From a virus, in the IMG/VR virus record IMGVR_UViG_3300038441_000386, positions 1 through 33,903 of that record: a stretch of DNA of 33,903 bases. One strand, written 5' to 3'. Position 1 is the stretch's first letter. Each line of letters begins with the position of its first letter. The position numbers were made by a program, and so were the translations under genes. Shown here piece after piece: positions 8,828 through 17,896 of this stretch. Under the pieces are notes generated by a model. The model searched no databases and was not told where the DNA came from. It saw nothing but the letters and a program-made list of their open reading frames with translations.

Positions 8828-9262
8828 TTAATTGCCCCACAAGTACAGCACTATAGGGTCAGTCATGCCACTATGGTTGGGTGGTGGCCTGTTTATCAAC
8901 GATGACGATCTACCTGGTCTTCCCTGAGGAGCCAAGAAATAACCGCCATGATCAGCATCTGATAAACCACCTCTGTCGGTTGTCTCTTGATAGAGATCGC
9001 GCTCGATAACAGTCACAGCATGTTCGGGTGGCTCTACGTGTTCTGGACCTGTGCGATATACTATCCATAGGTCCGCCAGAGACTGCAAGGGACATGGTTG
9101 AACACGCAGGGCCTCTAAAGTTCGATTAGCTGCACCATTCAATACGGCTACCATTAAATTGCACCTCGGTAACTGCTGAAGTGCAATAATATCCCTTACT
9201 ATTTGACCCTCTACAGCAGGCGTATAGTTATCCCATACGATGCCGAAGCAGTAGTTTTTCAT
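8828..9262 (-). CDS. Hypothetical protein between portal and tail genes
   Basis: A 144-residue protein not recognised. The N-terminal half has strand/helix alternation (MKNYCFGIVWDNYTPAV..., CNLMVAVLNGAANRTLEAL). The C-terminal half is Pro/Gly/Arg rich and probably unstructured, ending in DPIVLYLWGN. AGGG lies upstream of the ATG at 9260-9262. It is followed by the terminator-like hairpin at 8796-8815. A head-tail joining role would fit its place, but nothing in the sequence shows it. Confidence 0.6.
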   Translation of the reverse strand: MKNYCFGIVWDNYTPAVEGQIVRDIIALQQLPRCNLMVAVLNGAANRTLEALRVQPCPLQSLADLWIVYRTGPEHVEPPEHAVTVIERDLYQETTDRGGLSDADHGGYFLAPQGRPGRSSSLINRPPPNHSGMTDPIVLYLWGN

Positions 9263-9270
9263 GATAAGCC

Positions 9271-9513
9271 CTACACATGTTTGGCCAAGTCTCTGGCTTG
9301 GTCCAGCGAGATCGTGAACACGCGGTTTACATCGTCGTCCAGTATTAGGCGTATTGCCTTTTTGTTGGCCGATTTACGTACACCGAACTTCTGGCCTTTA
9401 GTGACCAGTATCTCTTTACCTCTGAAATCAAGCGGTACAGGACGTTTCCCCTCATAGGTAAAGAATTGGTAATTATCTGCGGGCTTGATTCGAGCAACTA
9501 AAAACGAATACAT
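9271..9513 (-). CDS. Small hypothetical protein after portal
   Basis: An 80-residue basic protein, not recognised. It looks like a small beta-rich domain (YSFLVARIKPADNYQFFTYEG, then GKEILVTKGQKFGVR) with a C-terminal helix (ISLDQARDLAKHV). Its ATG is one base after the portal stop, so it is almost certainly translated with the portal. It could be a small head or neck protein. Confidence 0.65.
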   Translation of the reverse strand: MYSFLVARIKPADNYQFFTYEGKRPVPLDFRGKEILVTKGQKFGVRKSANKKAIRLILDDDVNRVFTISLDQARDLAKHV

Positions 9514-9514
9514 A

Positions 9515-11368
9515 TTATTTCAATCCTATGTCAGAATGAATGGGCAATTTTGTGGTACCGAATTTATCCATGTTCCTCTTAGCTAGTTCTCTACGGTATT
9601 CAGGATCGACCTCTGCACGAGCCGCTATCTTTGCGATTCGTGCGTTCTGATCACGAACTGCCGCCCGTTGATTAATAACGTGGTGTTTCTTATTACCACT
9701 CTTACTTACTGAATATGCCTCAGGATCACCAAACTTGCGGGACAACAGCGGCTTACGAGTACGGGCACCACTGTTTATCGATTGAGCAGTAAGCCTCGCA
9801 CGTAAATGGGCTTCAAGGTCTTCACCTATTGCATCTTCACCTTCATGGCTAGTGTCTTTGCCTGTGAACTGCTCTAATTGTTTTCTTAGAGCAGCATCTT
9901 CCTTGAGGTCCTTTAGTAATGTATCGCTGTCTAATCCCGCAGCAGCCATCCAGTTCTTTAGAGGTACTGGAACACCTTTTTCTGAAGCCTGCTCCAGAAG
10001 CTCAAAAGTATTCTCTTCACCTTTGGCTTCTAAAGATTTATGCCACATCAACTGAGGTATCTTGAGATTGCTACGGTTAGTAGAATTCAGAAGATACTCG
10101 GATATTTGCCCCCTCTTCACTTTATTGGCACTGTCCTTATATAGATTGTTTGAGACCGCAATCAACGGGAACAAGGTAGAGTAGAATATAGAATGTGTAA
10201 GGTGTTGACGATAAGAGTTCATAGTCTCCAGGAACGTGGAATACGCTGATTCTGCGGCGGCAAAACTAGCGTCACCACTTAGGAGTGCCTCACTCATACC
10301 CAGTGCCCGCATCTTATAGGGCACCAGAACATCGGCCATATCAGTCCACTTCCAGAAGTCCCCACCCGGGCGAATGTCCGTCGATTGCACTGCACCACGT
10401 GTAGCAATCCAGCCACCTAGGGGATCCGACTCTGCGGATTGGAACATATTCACGTAGGCTTGCAGCTCTTCACCAGTAGGCGTCCACACATCATCACCTG
10501 CTGTAATGTGCGTCATTGCCCTTTGCCTACGCTGGGCCTCAACCAACGTACCCCTGAACATCGTCTTTTCGATCAGATACATCGGCAGAATTCTGTGCAA
10601 GAACGATACGTAAGCCCGGTCCGGCAAGCTTCGTCTTGCAACGAACAACGTGGACACAGGATTAAGGATGAAGGTCCCTTGTTGTAGCATCTGCGTGAAT
10701 TCACGGGGAAGCGATGCCTTGTACTGCCTGGAGTATGGAGAATTGGAAGCTAAAAACGATTGGGTTGCCTGACCAGTCTGCACATGAATTTCAGGCATCA
10801 AGTTAAAGAACGAGGTCGGTATAACGGTGCACTGTAGCGCATCGTATATCAGGGTGTCCATAAACTTACGGGCTTTTTCATCGTAGACCAACGAGCCACA
10901 GAAGAAACCATCGACTAGATAAGCCGTAGATATCTCCGGAAGCATGCGCAGTATATTGAGCTGGTCTAGCGCATGCTTATAAATGTCTAGATCAGGTTCA
11001 GGCAGACCACGAAGATCATAATCAGAGAATGGGAATGTTGACTGGATATCGACAGCAGAACCAGCCACATTGTCGAACAAATAGCAGTCCCTGTAAAACA
11101 GAGCCAGATTGGACGAGTCAGTATACCCAGGGTCAGCCGGGATCAAGCCCGTCATGTAATACTGGTAATTGGAAGCCCATGAAGTATTGATGCTCATAGA
11201 GTGAGCACCACCTCCATATCCGCCGAAGCCGCCAAAACCACCCATCGATGCATTAACCGGCTTCGGCGGCTCTGGCCTTGCAGCACGAGCCCCTACAGAT
11301 AGGCCTTGGTTTGGAGCGGTCTGAATCTTGCCGCCAACTACCCCAGTTACTTTATTGCGTGGAAACAT
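9515..11368 (-). CDS. Portal protein, gp20-like
   Basis: A 617-residue protein with a Gly-rich N-terminus (GGFGGFGGYGGG) and a portal-like core. FRDCYLFDNVAGSAVDIQST near 100 is followed by VDGFFCGSLVYDEK, then a long domain with YLIEKTMFRGTLVEAQRRQRA (stem helix) and DVLVPYKMRALGMSEALLSGD, a phrase typical of phage portals before the channel helix. Portals form the dodecameric ring through which TerL pumps DNA. Length fits the family (T4 gp20 has 524). The C-terminal 110 residues are very basic and could be a crown or barrel. AGGAAG precedes the ATG at 11366-11368. Confidence 0.85.
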   Translation of the reverse strand: MFPRNKVTGVVGGKIQTAPNQGLSVGARAARPEPPKPVNASMGGFGGFGGYGGGAHSMSINTSWASNYQYYMTGLIPADPGYTDSSNLALFYRDCYLFDNVAGSAVDIQSTFPFSDYDLRGLPEPDLDIYKHALDQLNILRMLPEISTAYLVDGFFCGSLVYDEKARKFMDTLIYDALQCTVIPTSFFNLMPEIHVQTGQATQSFLASNSPYSRQYKASLPREFTQMLQQGTFILNPVSTLFVARRSLPDRAYVSFLHRILPMYLIEKTMFRGTLVEAQRRQRAMTHITAGDDVWTPTGEELQAYVNMFQSAESDPLGGWIATRGAVQSTDIRPGGDFWKWTDMADVLVPYKMRALGMSEALLSGDASFAAAESAYSTFLETMNSYRQHLTHSIFYSTLFPLIAVSNNLYKDSANKVKRGQISEYLLNSTNRSNLKIPQLMWHKSLEAKGEENTFELLEQASEKGVPVPLKNWMAAAGLDSDTLLKDLKEDAALRKQLEQFTGKDTSHEGEDAIGEDLEAHLRARLTAQSINSGARTRKPLLSRKFGDPEAYSVSKSGNKKHHVINQRAAVRDQNARIAKIAARAEVDPEYRRELAKRNMDKFGTTKLPIHSDIGLK

Positions 11369-11376
11369 GGTTCTTC

Positions 11377-11922
11377 CTATACATACCGTTTGATGGACTC
11401 AGCTACTATATGCCTAGCCGACATCCTATTGGGTAGATCACCGCAGTCATATAAAGAATCAACTGCGAGCTTGGCTAAAAATTGAGGCCTCGCTTCCTTG
11501 TTCTTTCGTTTACCTCTTGTTGCCGAAGCTGACCTATATGCCATTCGAGTTATCACGTTTAAGCGTACAGAGCGCTTTATCTCATTAATAGTGGCCCGCT
11601 TCTTGTTCCGCATAGTGACCCTGCCTACAAGGAATACACCAATCCCTTTGGGTACCAGATGCTTGACCTTGGCATACACTTCTTCTGACATAGCTAGGTA
11701 AAGCTTATCGCAATATTTAGCGTAGAGACCCATCTTCTTGTCGGCCTTAAAATCGGCGACCGAGGATTTGATTTCTACGATAACGATTTCACTCCGCATA
11801 TTAGTTGCCAACACGTCCACCCGTAGCCGCCCACTTTTAACTATGCCGACCTCAAAATGAACGGCCCACAGTTTATCAGTGAAATATTTGGCCACTATCT
11901 GCCTTATGTGTTCGGCATCCAT
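11377..11922 (-). CDS. MmcB-like PD-(D/E)XK nuclease
   Basis: This 181-residue protein carries the nuclease signature RLRVDVLATN ... IVIVEIKSS: Asp36, Glu50 and Lys52 form the D-(X)n-ExK metal site. SSVADFKADKKMGLYAKYCDKLYLAM follows, which is the typical continuation in MmcB/DUF-type DNA repair nucleases. The C-terminal half is Lys/Arg rich and may bind DNA. It lies just upstream of the portal gene in a packaging block that also encodes a RuvC-like nuclease. It may trim or resolve DNA before or during packaging, but that role is inferred. Confidence 0.8.
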   Translation of the reverse strand: MDAEHIRQIVAKYFTDKLWAVHFEVGIVKSGRLRVDVLATNMRSEIVIVEIKSSVADFKADKKMGLYAKYCDKLYLAMSEEVYAKVKHLVPKGIGVFLVGRVTMRNKKRATINEIKRSVRLNVITRMAYRSASATRGKRKNKEARPQFLAKLAVDSLYDCGDLPNRMSARHIVAESIKRYV

Positions 11923-12215
11923 TAGGGAACAAGGTAGACCAAAGCAGGGGAACCATCGGAGTCGTACTCGACAGCTACCTTATCGCTACCTACATTCCAT
12001 ACCCTATGCACTAAAGTGCCTTTTGTAGTCCATATATCAGGTGCCCCATGCTTCTTGATCAATTGAGGCAACAGCTTCAGATTCTGTTTGGTAGTCAAAC
12101 GAAAGCCCTTCTTTGCCTCTTGTGCCGGATTCAAATCGAAACCCAGAAATTCGCTTAGGGTCGACATTTCGGTAGCCACAGAAGCAATAATCCTACTGCA
12201 AATATTCCTGATCAT
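11922..12215 (-). CDS. Hypothetical protein in packaging block
   Basis: A 97-residue protein, not recognised. It reads as an N-terminal helix (MIRNICSRIIASVATEMSTL), a basic helix (TTKQNLKLLPQLIKKHG) and a C-terminal beta hairpin (VWNVGSDKVAVEYDSDG...LVYLVP). A later ATG at the Met in position 17 is an alternative start. Its stop overlaps the next ATG by one base (TAATG), so it is co-translated with the nuclease gene. Confidence 0.6.
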   Translation of the reverse strand: MIRNICSRIIASVATEMSTLSEFLGFDLNPAQEAKKGFRLTTKQNLKLLPQLIKKHGAPDIWTTKGTLVHRVWNVGSDKVAVEYDSDGSPALVYLVP

Positions 12216-12217
12216 AG

Positions 12218-12814
12218 TTACCTCTGCAAATAACTGGTGGTCTCGTCTTTGACCTGACGGTATTGTTTATTTATCGAGTCAGCTAGACGGCTCCTGCTTT
12301 CTCGAAGAGCCGTACTGAATTCCGGCCAGTCCTTCTCAGGTATCAAGTTCTTAGCGTCGGTCGCTATGGTGCTGTACTCTCTAACAATAGCATTGGCTAA
12401 ATCAGAGTAAGCAGGCCGTATGACCTTATCGACCAGCGCTTCTCCCAACATACCTCTATCTTGAGCTGACTGAATATCGACCATTAGCTCCCGCATGCTG
12501 GATATCAGGGAGTTGATTTGGTAGACACCACGGGCACCCTTTGATTTCCGTACCGCATGTTCAGCATATGGCAGAAGATCGACCAAGCTGGATAAAGCCT
12601 TCTTGTATATCAGTTGAACAGCGGTATCCGTTTCGTTGGTATCCAGAAGCTGAAGAATCTTCTCCGCGTTATCACCAAATATGGACCGCATATTTTTGGT
12701 GTTAAGCTTGGATACCTTGCTATCGGACGGCTCCCCTTTCTCGACAGGCGCAGGAAGCATCTTGGGCTTTACTCGAATATCTTTGACTACGCCGCCTTTC
12801 GCCTTAGTTTTCAT
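12218..12814 (-). CDS. Hypothetical helical protein in packaging block
   Basis: A 198-residue mostly helical protein with a Lys-rich N-terminus and no catalytic motif. Residues 50-198 look like a bundle of amphipathic helices (QINSLISSMRELMVDIQSAQDRGM, FSTALRESRSRLADSINKQYRQV). It shares an ATGA overlap with the zinc protein upstream. A small terminase, scaffold or DNA-binding accessory would all fit the context, and the sequence does not decide between them. Confidence 0.6.
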   Translation of the reverse strand: MKTKAKGGVVKDIRVKPKMLPAPVEKGEPSDSKVSKLNTKNMRSIFGDNAEKILQLLDTNETDTAVQLIYKKALSSLVDLLPYAEHAVRKSKGARGVYQINSLISSMRELMVDIQSAQDRGMLGEALVDKVIRPAYSDLANAIVREYSTIATDAKNLIPEKDWPEFSTALRESRSRLADSINKQYRQVKDETTSYLQR

Positions 12815-13062
12815 GATGGTACGAATGTGGTAGGTAGAGGTCCGCCTTCTACCACGTCTGGTTTGGGGATTGAAATACGATCAGCGTGGCACACATAGGT
12901 TTCGTGGCCATTAGCATAACCCGTCCCCATAGGGCGCTTGCAATCCGGGCACAGACCAGCGCCTGCTACTTCAGCACTCATGTCTACCCGAGCAGTCACT
13001 GGCGTAGGTTTCTGTTCGCCAACATGGGCCGCCACTTTGGTCCAAGCTTGTGGTAACTTCAT
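12811..13062 (-). CDS. Small zinc-finger-like protein
   Basis: An 83-residue protein with CPDCKRPM at about 38-41 and a later YVCHADR, giving a CxxC plus C/H set that could hold one zinc ion. Flanks are Pro/Thr/Val rich. It overlaps both neighbours by ATGA, between the RuvC-like nuclease and the helical protein. It may be a DNA- or protein-binding accessory of the packaging block. Confidence 0.6.
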   Translation of the reverse strand: MKLPQAWTKVAAHVGEQKPTPVTARVDMSAEVAGAGLCPDCKRPMGTGYANGHETYVCHADRISIPKPDVVEGGPLPTTFVPS

Positions 13063-13667
13063 TTGATTCTCCTATTACGTAAGGGCAGCAAACTGGAAGC
13101 CTCTACCTTCCTAACAATAGACTCTGGGCTGTACCGAAGTTCTCTGCGCAAACCTGCCTCTAGTCCATAACATCCGATAAGAGAGGAATCCAGTTGGTGT
13201 GGTGTAACCAATAGCTCTCTGTATATGGCATCCAACTCATGCTCAAATCGGCGGTGAAACTGATTCTTCCACTGAGAAGCCACAATCATCTTGCAAGGCA
13301 AATGTTTGTAGGCCGTACATATGGATCCGATCATAACTGAAACAAGTTCGATCAAGGGGCCGCCTGTGCCTCGGGTTTGAAATCGCTCCATCACTAAGCC
13401 ATGGGGCTGGTACATTCTGACCCACCTATCGACCTCCTTAAGATAAACCAAAAGGGAAGCATGGAATCCCGAGGTAAGGTGTGTGATAGGGTTAGTCAGT
13501 ATAGAGTTAGCCAATACCTGAATTCTGTCCTTCTTGTCCACACCCACACAGGAGATTCCCATGTTTCTGGACCCAGGATCCAAAGATAGAACCCGTCGGG
13601 TTGTTAAGCTAAGGTCAGCAGGTTTGAGTTTGTATTCTGCATTAGGCTTTCGTGGTTTTTTCTTCAT
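13059..13667 (-). CDS. RuvC-like Holliday-junction resolvase/nuclease
   Basis: This 202-residue protein has the RuvC-fold RNase H motifs. VLSLDPGSRNMGIS gives the first catalytic Asp (Asp30), LVMERFQTRG the Glu (Glu94), and TPHQLDSSLIGCYGLEAG the late acidic motif (Asp160). Order and spacing match phage and poxvirus-type RuvC resolvases. It would cut branched DNA so that recombining concatemers can be packaged. The gene lies directly downstream of TerL in transcription order. A small perfect hairpin (TGCAAT/ATTGCA, 13685-13699) sits between the two genes. Confidence 0.85.
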   Translation of the reverse strand: MKKKPRKPNAEYKLKPADLSLTTRRVLSLDPGSRNMGISCVGVDKKDRIQVLANSILTNPITHLTSGFHASLLVYLKEVDRWVRMYQPHGLVMERFQTRGTGGPLIELVSVMIGSICTAYKHLPCKMIVASQWKNQFHRRFEHELDAIYRELLVTPHQLDSSLIGCYGLEAGLRRELRYSPESIVRKVEASSLLPLRNRRIK

Positions 13668-13700
13668 GGTTTACCCCACAATCATGCAATAAAATTGCAG

Positions 13701-15833
13701 TTACCGTATTCGCGGGAAACCTCCACCACCTCTGCTGATGTATATAGGCATAGGCGAATTAAGGCTGGTTGGGCCTGAAGACGGCTTCCATTCCTTCAGG
13801 ATTTCCATGACTTTGGGTTCGTGGAGTTTAGACACGCCTAGGACCATGGCTCGTGCCATATCATCAGTGTACCCTTCACCCTTCTCTGGCGGCCTAGACG
13901 AATTGACGTCCTTTATGGTAACCAATTGCAGCATCAAGTGAGCAACAGGTTTATTGACGAGTTCCGTCTTGAAATTCTCGACACCTATATCTAGGACCAA
14001 CCGTTGATCTTCTTTGGAGATTACGGGCAATACGAGACTCTTATCGGCCATAAGCTGGACCACAAAATCGAAGTCCTTACGTTTACACGAATACTGTTTG
14101 GTAACCGTTATCGGCTTTTGAGTTGTAGGATGTAGACCACGATCGTCCTTCATTCTGTGAAGGTGATCCAGACTATTCCACCGGTCAGCCAGCATTACAG
14201 CGCAATTGGTATTCTTGGCCAACGGTAAAAGCACATGCTGGTATACCATATTGAAGTTGATGGTTCGTCCCTGCTGTGGCACTATTTCCAACACACAGTC
14301 CACAACCGTCTTGCCTGTATTGAAATCGAAGTATGTAGAAGCCACCGCAAAGGCATTGTTGGTGAAGCCTGCATCGATGGACAGAACCGTCGGGAACTGA
14401 TGGTTGTTTAAGCGCTCCAGCTTACCGTGTATCTCACCCGGTTGGTCAAACTGGTGGACCAAAATATGTGAATTAGGTTTGCCAACAAAGATTCCGCTCT
14501 CAACGAGATTTCTCTTAATATAGGTAGAGTGTACCCGTGGTGGATTGGCTCCAAAGTCACGCTCCGCCTTTTCAGGATTACGCTCGTAGGCCAAGGCAAT
14601 GATAGGTGTGGTGCGCTCGATGTAGGGATTGACTTCCCAGGTAGGCAACTGAATACCCAATATGTTCTTCGATCCCAGTTCGGTGCGGGACTCCTTCAGG
14701 AGACGCATGACCTTATCACGTTCAGACATAGGCGATGATACACCAACCATTAGTGCGCCAGGTACAGAGTTGTAACCACGTTTCATGAGCTGCTCTGATA
14801 CAGCCTGCACGGTAGTCAAGCTGTTGGTCAGCGACTTGTGGGCCTCGTCGGAGTTGGCGCGCTCTGATTGCTCGTCTTCATCGTCTTTTCCGGAGGGTAA
14901 GGGAAAGAGGCCCAATTCGTCGATGAATGCAGCAAAGCGAGTATCACCACGGAGGATAGGGCCGTTAGGGTGACTAGGATATAAATGCAGACCTTTATGG
15001 TGATATTTGAGGAACACATCTTTTTTACGATACAATTCTTGTCCATACTTAGTACCATAGTAATCAAGCATAGCATGGTATTCTTGGAACCAACTAGAGC
15101 TACTAATCTTATTATTAAAAGGGGTCCACAGAAGGCTGAAGGCTTTATTAAAGGTTAGGGATACGAAGGTGCAGGTCAATGGTGTAGATGCTTGAAGCGC
15201 CTGCGACATCGAGGACAGCTTGGGGAACTTCAGGTATCTATGTGTCTGGTACGACCCTAGGTTAGCGGCGGTTTCCGATTTACCTGATCGCTGACCCCAA
15301 CACAGGGTCAGTTCTTGGTAGTTCCTTAGGTTGTGCTTGACTATCAGCTCATGCTTACCTGTCTTACATTTGGGGCACTTTCCATTCTCCAAGAACTGCA
15401 GGTGCTCTGGCATGTCCTTGCTTCTGTATTCCTTCGGAACATTCTCGACATCCAGCCATTTTGGATTACTACATTTAGGGCAAACCTCCCCGAAGAGCAT
15501 AGCACCGGTCCACAGCTGCCGAGCCCAAGGAGGATTGCTATCCTTACCTATGATATTGAAGCAAAAGTCATAGTAGTTCTTGGCTAACGGCAAATCACGG
15601 TCATCGATCTTGAGATCACGAAGAACACCCGTTATAGGATCTTCTGCCGAGTCCATCAAGGCTTTTATATCAAAGTCCTCGGCAAACTGAGGTTCGGGCT
15701 CAGGCAGAATAATCGATTTCTTCTTTTTCTTCTTGGTCTTCGATTCCCAATTGTCTAAAGCTTGCAAGTCTTCGGTACTAGTTAGCTCTGGAAATAGCGA
15801 GTGGACCAGAGCCTTGTTCTTCATTTTAGACAT
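13701..15833 (-). CDS. terL: Terminase large subunit
   Basis: A 710-residue packaging motor with ATPase and nuclease domains. Walker A is GQRSGKS at 180-186, Walker B AAFIDE around 301-306, and the coupling motif MVGVSSP near 361-367. The nuclease has VLSIDAGFTNNAFA (Asp486), MLADRWNS (Asp549) and GYTDDMARAM (Asp656/657). An extra zinc-like element precedes the ATPase: CPKC at 118-121 and CPKC at 153-156. A Lys run (residues 34-39) lies near the N-terminus. Length exceeds T4 gp17 (610). TerL docks on the portal, drives DNA into the head and cuts the concatemer. Confidence 0.95.
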   Translation of the reverse strand: MSKMKNKALVHSLFPELTSTEDLQALDNWESKTKKKKKKSIILPEPEPQFAEDFDIKALMDSAEDPITGVLRDLKIDDRDLPLAKNYYDFCFNIIGKDSNPPWARQLWTGAMLFGEVCPKCSNPKWLDVENVPKEYRSKDMPEHLQFLENGKCPKCKTGKHELIVKHNLRNYQELTLCWGQRSGKSETAANLGSYQTHRYLKFPKLSSMSQALQASTPLTCTFVSLTFNKAFSLLWTPFNNKISSSSWFQEYHAMLDYYGTKYGQELYRKKDVFLKYHHKGLHLYPSHPNGPILRGDTRFAAFIDELGLFPLPSGKDDEDEQSERANSDEAHKSLTNSLTTVQAVSEQLMKRGYNSVPGALMVGVSSPMSERDKVMRLLKESRTELGSKNILGIQLPTWEVNPYIERTTPIIALAYERNPEKAERDFGANPPRVHSTYIKRNLVESGIFVGKPNSHILVHQFDQPGEIHGKLERLNNHQFPTVLSIDAGFTNNAFAVASTYFDFNTGKTVVDCVLEIVPQQGRTINFNMVYQHVLLPLAKNTNCAVMLADRWNSLDHLHRMKDDRGLHPTTQKPITVTKQYSCKRKDFDFVVQLMADKSLVLPVISKEDQRLVLDIGVENFKTELVNKPVAHLMLQLVTIKDVNSSRPPEKGEGYTDDMARAMVLGVSKLHEPKVMEILKEWKPSSGPTSLNSPMPIYISRGGGGFPRIR

Positions 15834-16434
15834 TTGGGGTCCCCTTCTTGGCCCTTGGATCGTTTCCGTGTCGAGGTCCCTCAGGTACGGGCAGTATTAT
15901 GGGTTTGGGCTGTAATTCAGATATCAGGTGACTTGCTACCTTCTTGGGTAACCCGAGGTAGTCCACAATGAATCGAGCCATAGATACATTAACTGCCGTG
16001 TTCATCATACGCTCATACCGAACGAAAGTCCCTGGATCAACTTCGGTACCCAGCATCTTCTGCACTATGTCCTTAGCCTGCGCGGCACCCGCTACACCCG
16101 CTAATGTTTTGGGCCCTAATTCAGTTAGAAAGAATTCTCGAACCCGGTCTATGTGGGTACTCAATTCAGGCGGCAACTCCTTCTTATAGTCCTTTAGACG
16201 CCCTTCAACAGCGGCATCAATGTGTTCCATTACCTTGGGAGTGAATTGCTCGGCCCTCTCTTGCACTTCTTCTGAAAGACTTTTAAGCCTGAAAAAGAAC
16301 TTGGACTTACGCTTGCTCTTGGTCTTGACTGGTGTCCTTGGTACCGCAAATGCTATGTTAGACAGAGAGGCTAAGAGGGAATCCGCAGCAGCCTCCCCTT
16401 CAACATCGGTTAAAACTAAATCTACGGATTCCAT
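15826..16434 (-). CDS. Possible small terminase subunit
   Basis: A 202-residue protein overlapping the TerL start by 8 bases. The centre is strongly helical (residues 48-110: LSEEVQERAEQFTPKVMEHIDAAV...) followed by a loop (FVRYERMMNTAVN) and a Pro/Gly/Lys tail. Position directly before TerL is where TerS usually lies, and helical oligomers are typical of TerS. No helix-turn-helix is clearly visible, so the assignment is positional. Confidence 0.45.
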   Translation of the reverse strand: MESVDLVLTDVEGEAAADSLLASLSNIAFAVPRTPVKTKSKRKSKFFFRLKSLSEEVQERAEQFTPKVMEHIDAAVEGRLKDYKKELPPELSTHIDRVREFFLTELGPKTLAGVAGAAQAKDIVQKMLGTEVDPGTFVRYERMMNTAVNVSMARFIVDYLGLPKKVASHLISELQPKPIILPVPEGPRHGNDPRAKKGTPNV

Positions 16435-16437
16435 TCA

Positions 16438-17838
16438 TTACTCCTCAGTGTCTACTTCGCCCTTGAAGGCTACATACAACCGTTCAGCGGTGCCATCTGC
16501 CATCTGCTTGAAGCAGTAGGAGCGGAGGGACATAGGCTTGAAGCCCGCTTTCTTGGATATCTTGATCATCATTTCCTTGTCACCCAATACCCAAGCCTTA
16601 TACTCACCCCACGTTAAGGCTTTGGCTTTGCCTACGCCTTCAAGATTAAGAGTAAGCTTATCCCGGCCTTTACCAGTCAATTGACCTGTCTGGCGTAAGT
16701 AATACAAGGTATCCCAAAAGGGATCGAAGCCCCGTGCCATGCCTGAACCGTCTTCATGCCATAGCCTGTACCATGCTTGGCGACCAGGTGTCCACAACTT
16801 GTTCTTGACGGCCTTACTGTGGATATATCGGTATTGGTCTTTGCCATCAAATTCTACGGAGCGCTCTTCTTCCAGGTGCTCCTTGTTGAACTTCTTAGGC
16901 CACAGAGGTTGATTTGAGTTACGACCGGTATTGCGGAGACGGGCATCAGAGTTATATTTCAGAGCATTACCACCAGGTTCTGCCTCTTTAGGGCCATACA
17001 TAGCCATCGGTATAGCCCGCAGTTGATTGACGCCAACCAAAGCTACCATCTTCTCCGCAAGACGACCCTTAATGCGAGGCAGGTGCTTAGAGAACATACG
17101 GGCTTGCAAAGCCAAGCCATTGTTTGCGTCCTCTTCGTCATTGGCCGTAGAGTTCATAGCAGGATACGAGTCCACGAACACAATGCCCTGCAGTTTATCA
17201 TCAGGGGCTTCAAGCCAAATACCTTTACCATATCGCCTAGGCATAGTATCGTCTGCATACTCACCGTATTTGGCTTTGTTGATTTTGTTATCCTCAAATA
17301 CCAGCCACCACTTCTTGTTGATGTATTTTTTATCTGGTAGTTTACGAAGCACTTCCGATACATAGTCGAAGAACTTTTCGCCAACACTGACAGAGTGGTA
17401 TCGAACACGTGGTCTTATTACCCACTTACCTGTCTTCTCATCGCGTTTACCGAACAGTTCGTCATTGGTGATCTTGACCCCTGCACCTTTGATAATGGAG
17501 TGAACATACCTCTTAGAGTTCTTGGTTGAGCCCTCATAGTCCCAAAGTTCAATCAGAGGTATGACCTGTTTGATTGCCGAAGCCATGATGGTCAATGCTG
17601 TAGTAGTCTTGGCCGACTGCTCTGCACCAGCTGTCGTGTACATAGCAGCCCGAATACCACCACCCAACTGAAGGTCAAGGCAGAGCAAACCTGTGCTCAT
17701 AGCGGGCCCTGCGTCTAAGGAAGAACTCTCAACACCTTGGCGTCGAGCTATAGTATCCATGTCCTCGTTATAGATAGAGGCTATGTCAAACTTAGGCTTC
17801 TTCTCTTTGTCCTTCTTGGCTTTGTCTTTCTTAGGCAT
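16438..17838 (-). CDS. RecA/UvsX-family recombinase
   Basis: A 466-residue strand-exchange ATPase, starting at the ATG at 17836-17838 behind AAGGGA. The upstream in-frame extension runs through the terminator and is unlikely to be used. Walker A is GAEQSAKTT at 71-79, with Ala76 in place of the usual last Gly. Glu102 lies in LIELWDYEGS, and Walker B is IVFVDSYP with Asp223. The L2-type region is GVNQLRAIP ... GGNALKYNSDARLR at 269-302. An insertion of about 60-90 residues between Glu102 and Walker B makes it longer than RecA (353) or UvsX (391). It would act with the adjacent SSB in recombination-dependent replication. Confidence 0.88.
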   Translation of the reverse strand: MPKKDKAKKDKEKKPKFDIASIYNEDMDTIARRQGVESSSLDAGPAMSTGLLCLDLQLGGGIRAAMYTTAGAEQSAKTTTALTIMASAIKQVIPLIELWDYEGSTKNSKRYVHSIIKGAGVKITNDELFGKRDEKTGKWVIRPRVRYHSVSVGEKFFDYVSEVLRKLPDKKYINKKWWLVFEDNKINKAKYGEYADDTMPRRYGKGIWLEAPDDKLQGIVFVDSYPAMNSTANDEEDANNGLALQARMFSKHLPRIKGRLAEKMVALVGVNQLRAIPMAMYGPKEAEPGGNALKYNSDARLRNTGRNSNQPLWPKKFNKEHLEEERSVEFDGKDQYRYIHSKAVKNKLWTPGRQAWYRLWHEDGSGMARGFDPFWDTLYYLRQTGQLTGKGRDKLTLNLEGVGKAKALTWGEYKAWVLGDKEMMIKISKKAGFKPMSLRSYCFKQMADGTAERLYVAFKGEVDTEE

Positions 17839-17850
17839 AATTTGTCCCTT

Positions 17851-17889
17851 AAAACAAAAGGGCCCGACGAGGATCACTCCAGGTCGGGC
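17851..17889 (-). terminator. Strong intrinsic terminator after SSB gene
   Basis: On the minus strand GCCCGAC (17889-17883) pairs with GTCGGGC (17868-17862); an inner GGA/TCC stem caps the loop. CCTTTTGTTTT follows. It lies directly after the SSB-like gene stop and overlaps the leader of the recombinase gene, so part of the transcript probably reads through or the recombinase has its own start. Confidence 0.85.
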
Positions 17890-17896
17890 TCATCGA

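Noticed and set aside
13685-13699. Terminator between TerL and the RuvC-like gene
   Set aside because: The TGCAAT/ATTGCA hairpin is short and AT-rich, with no T run after it.
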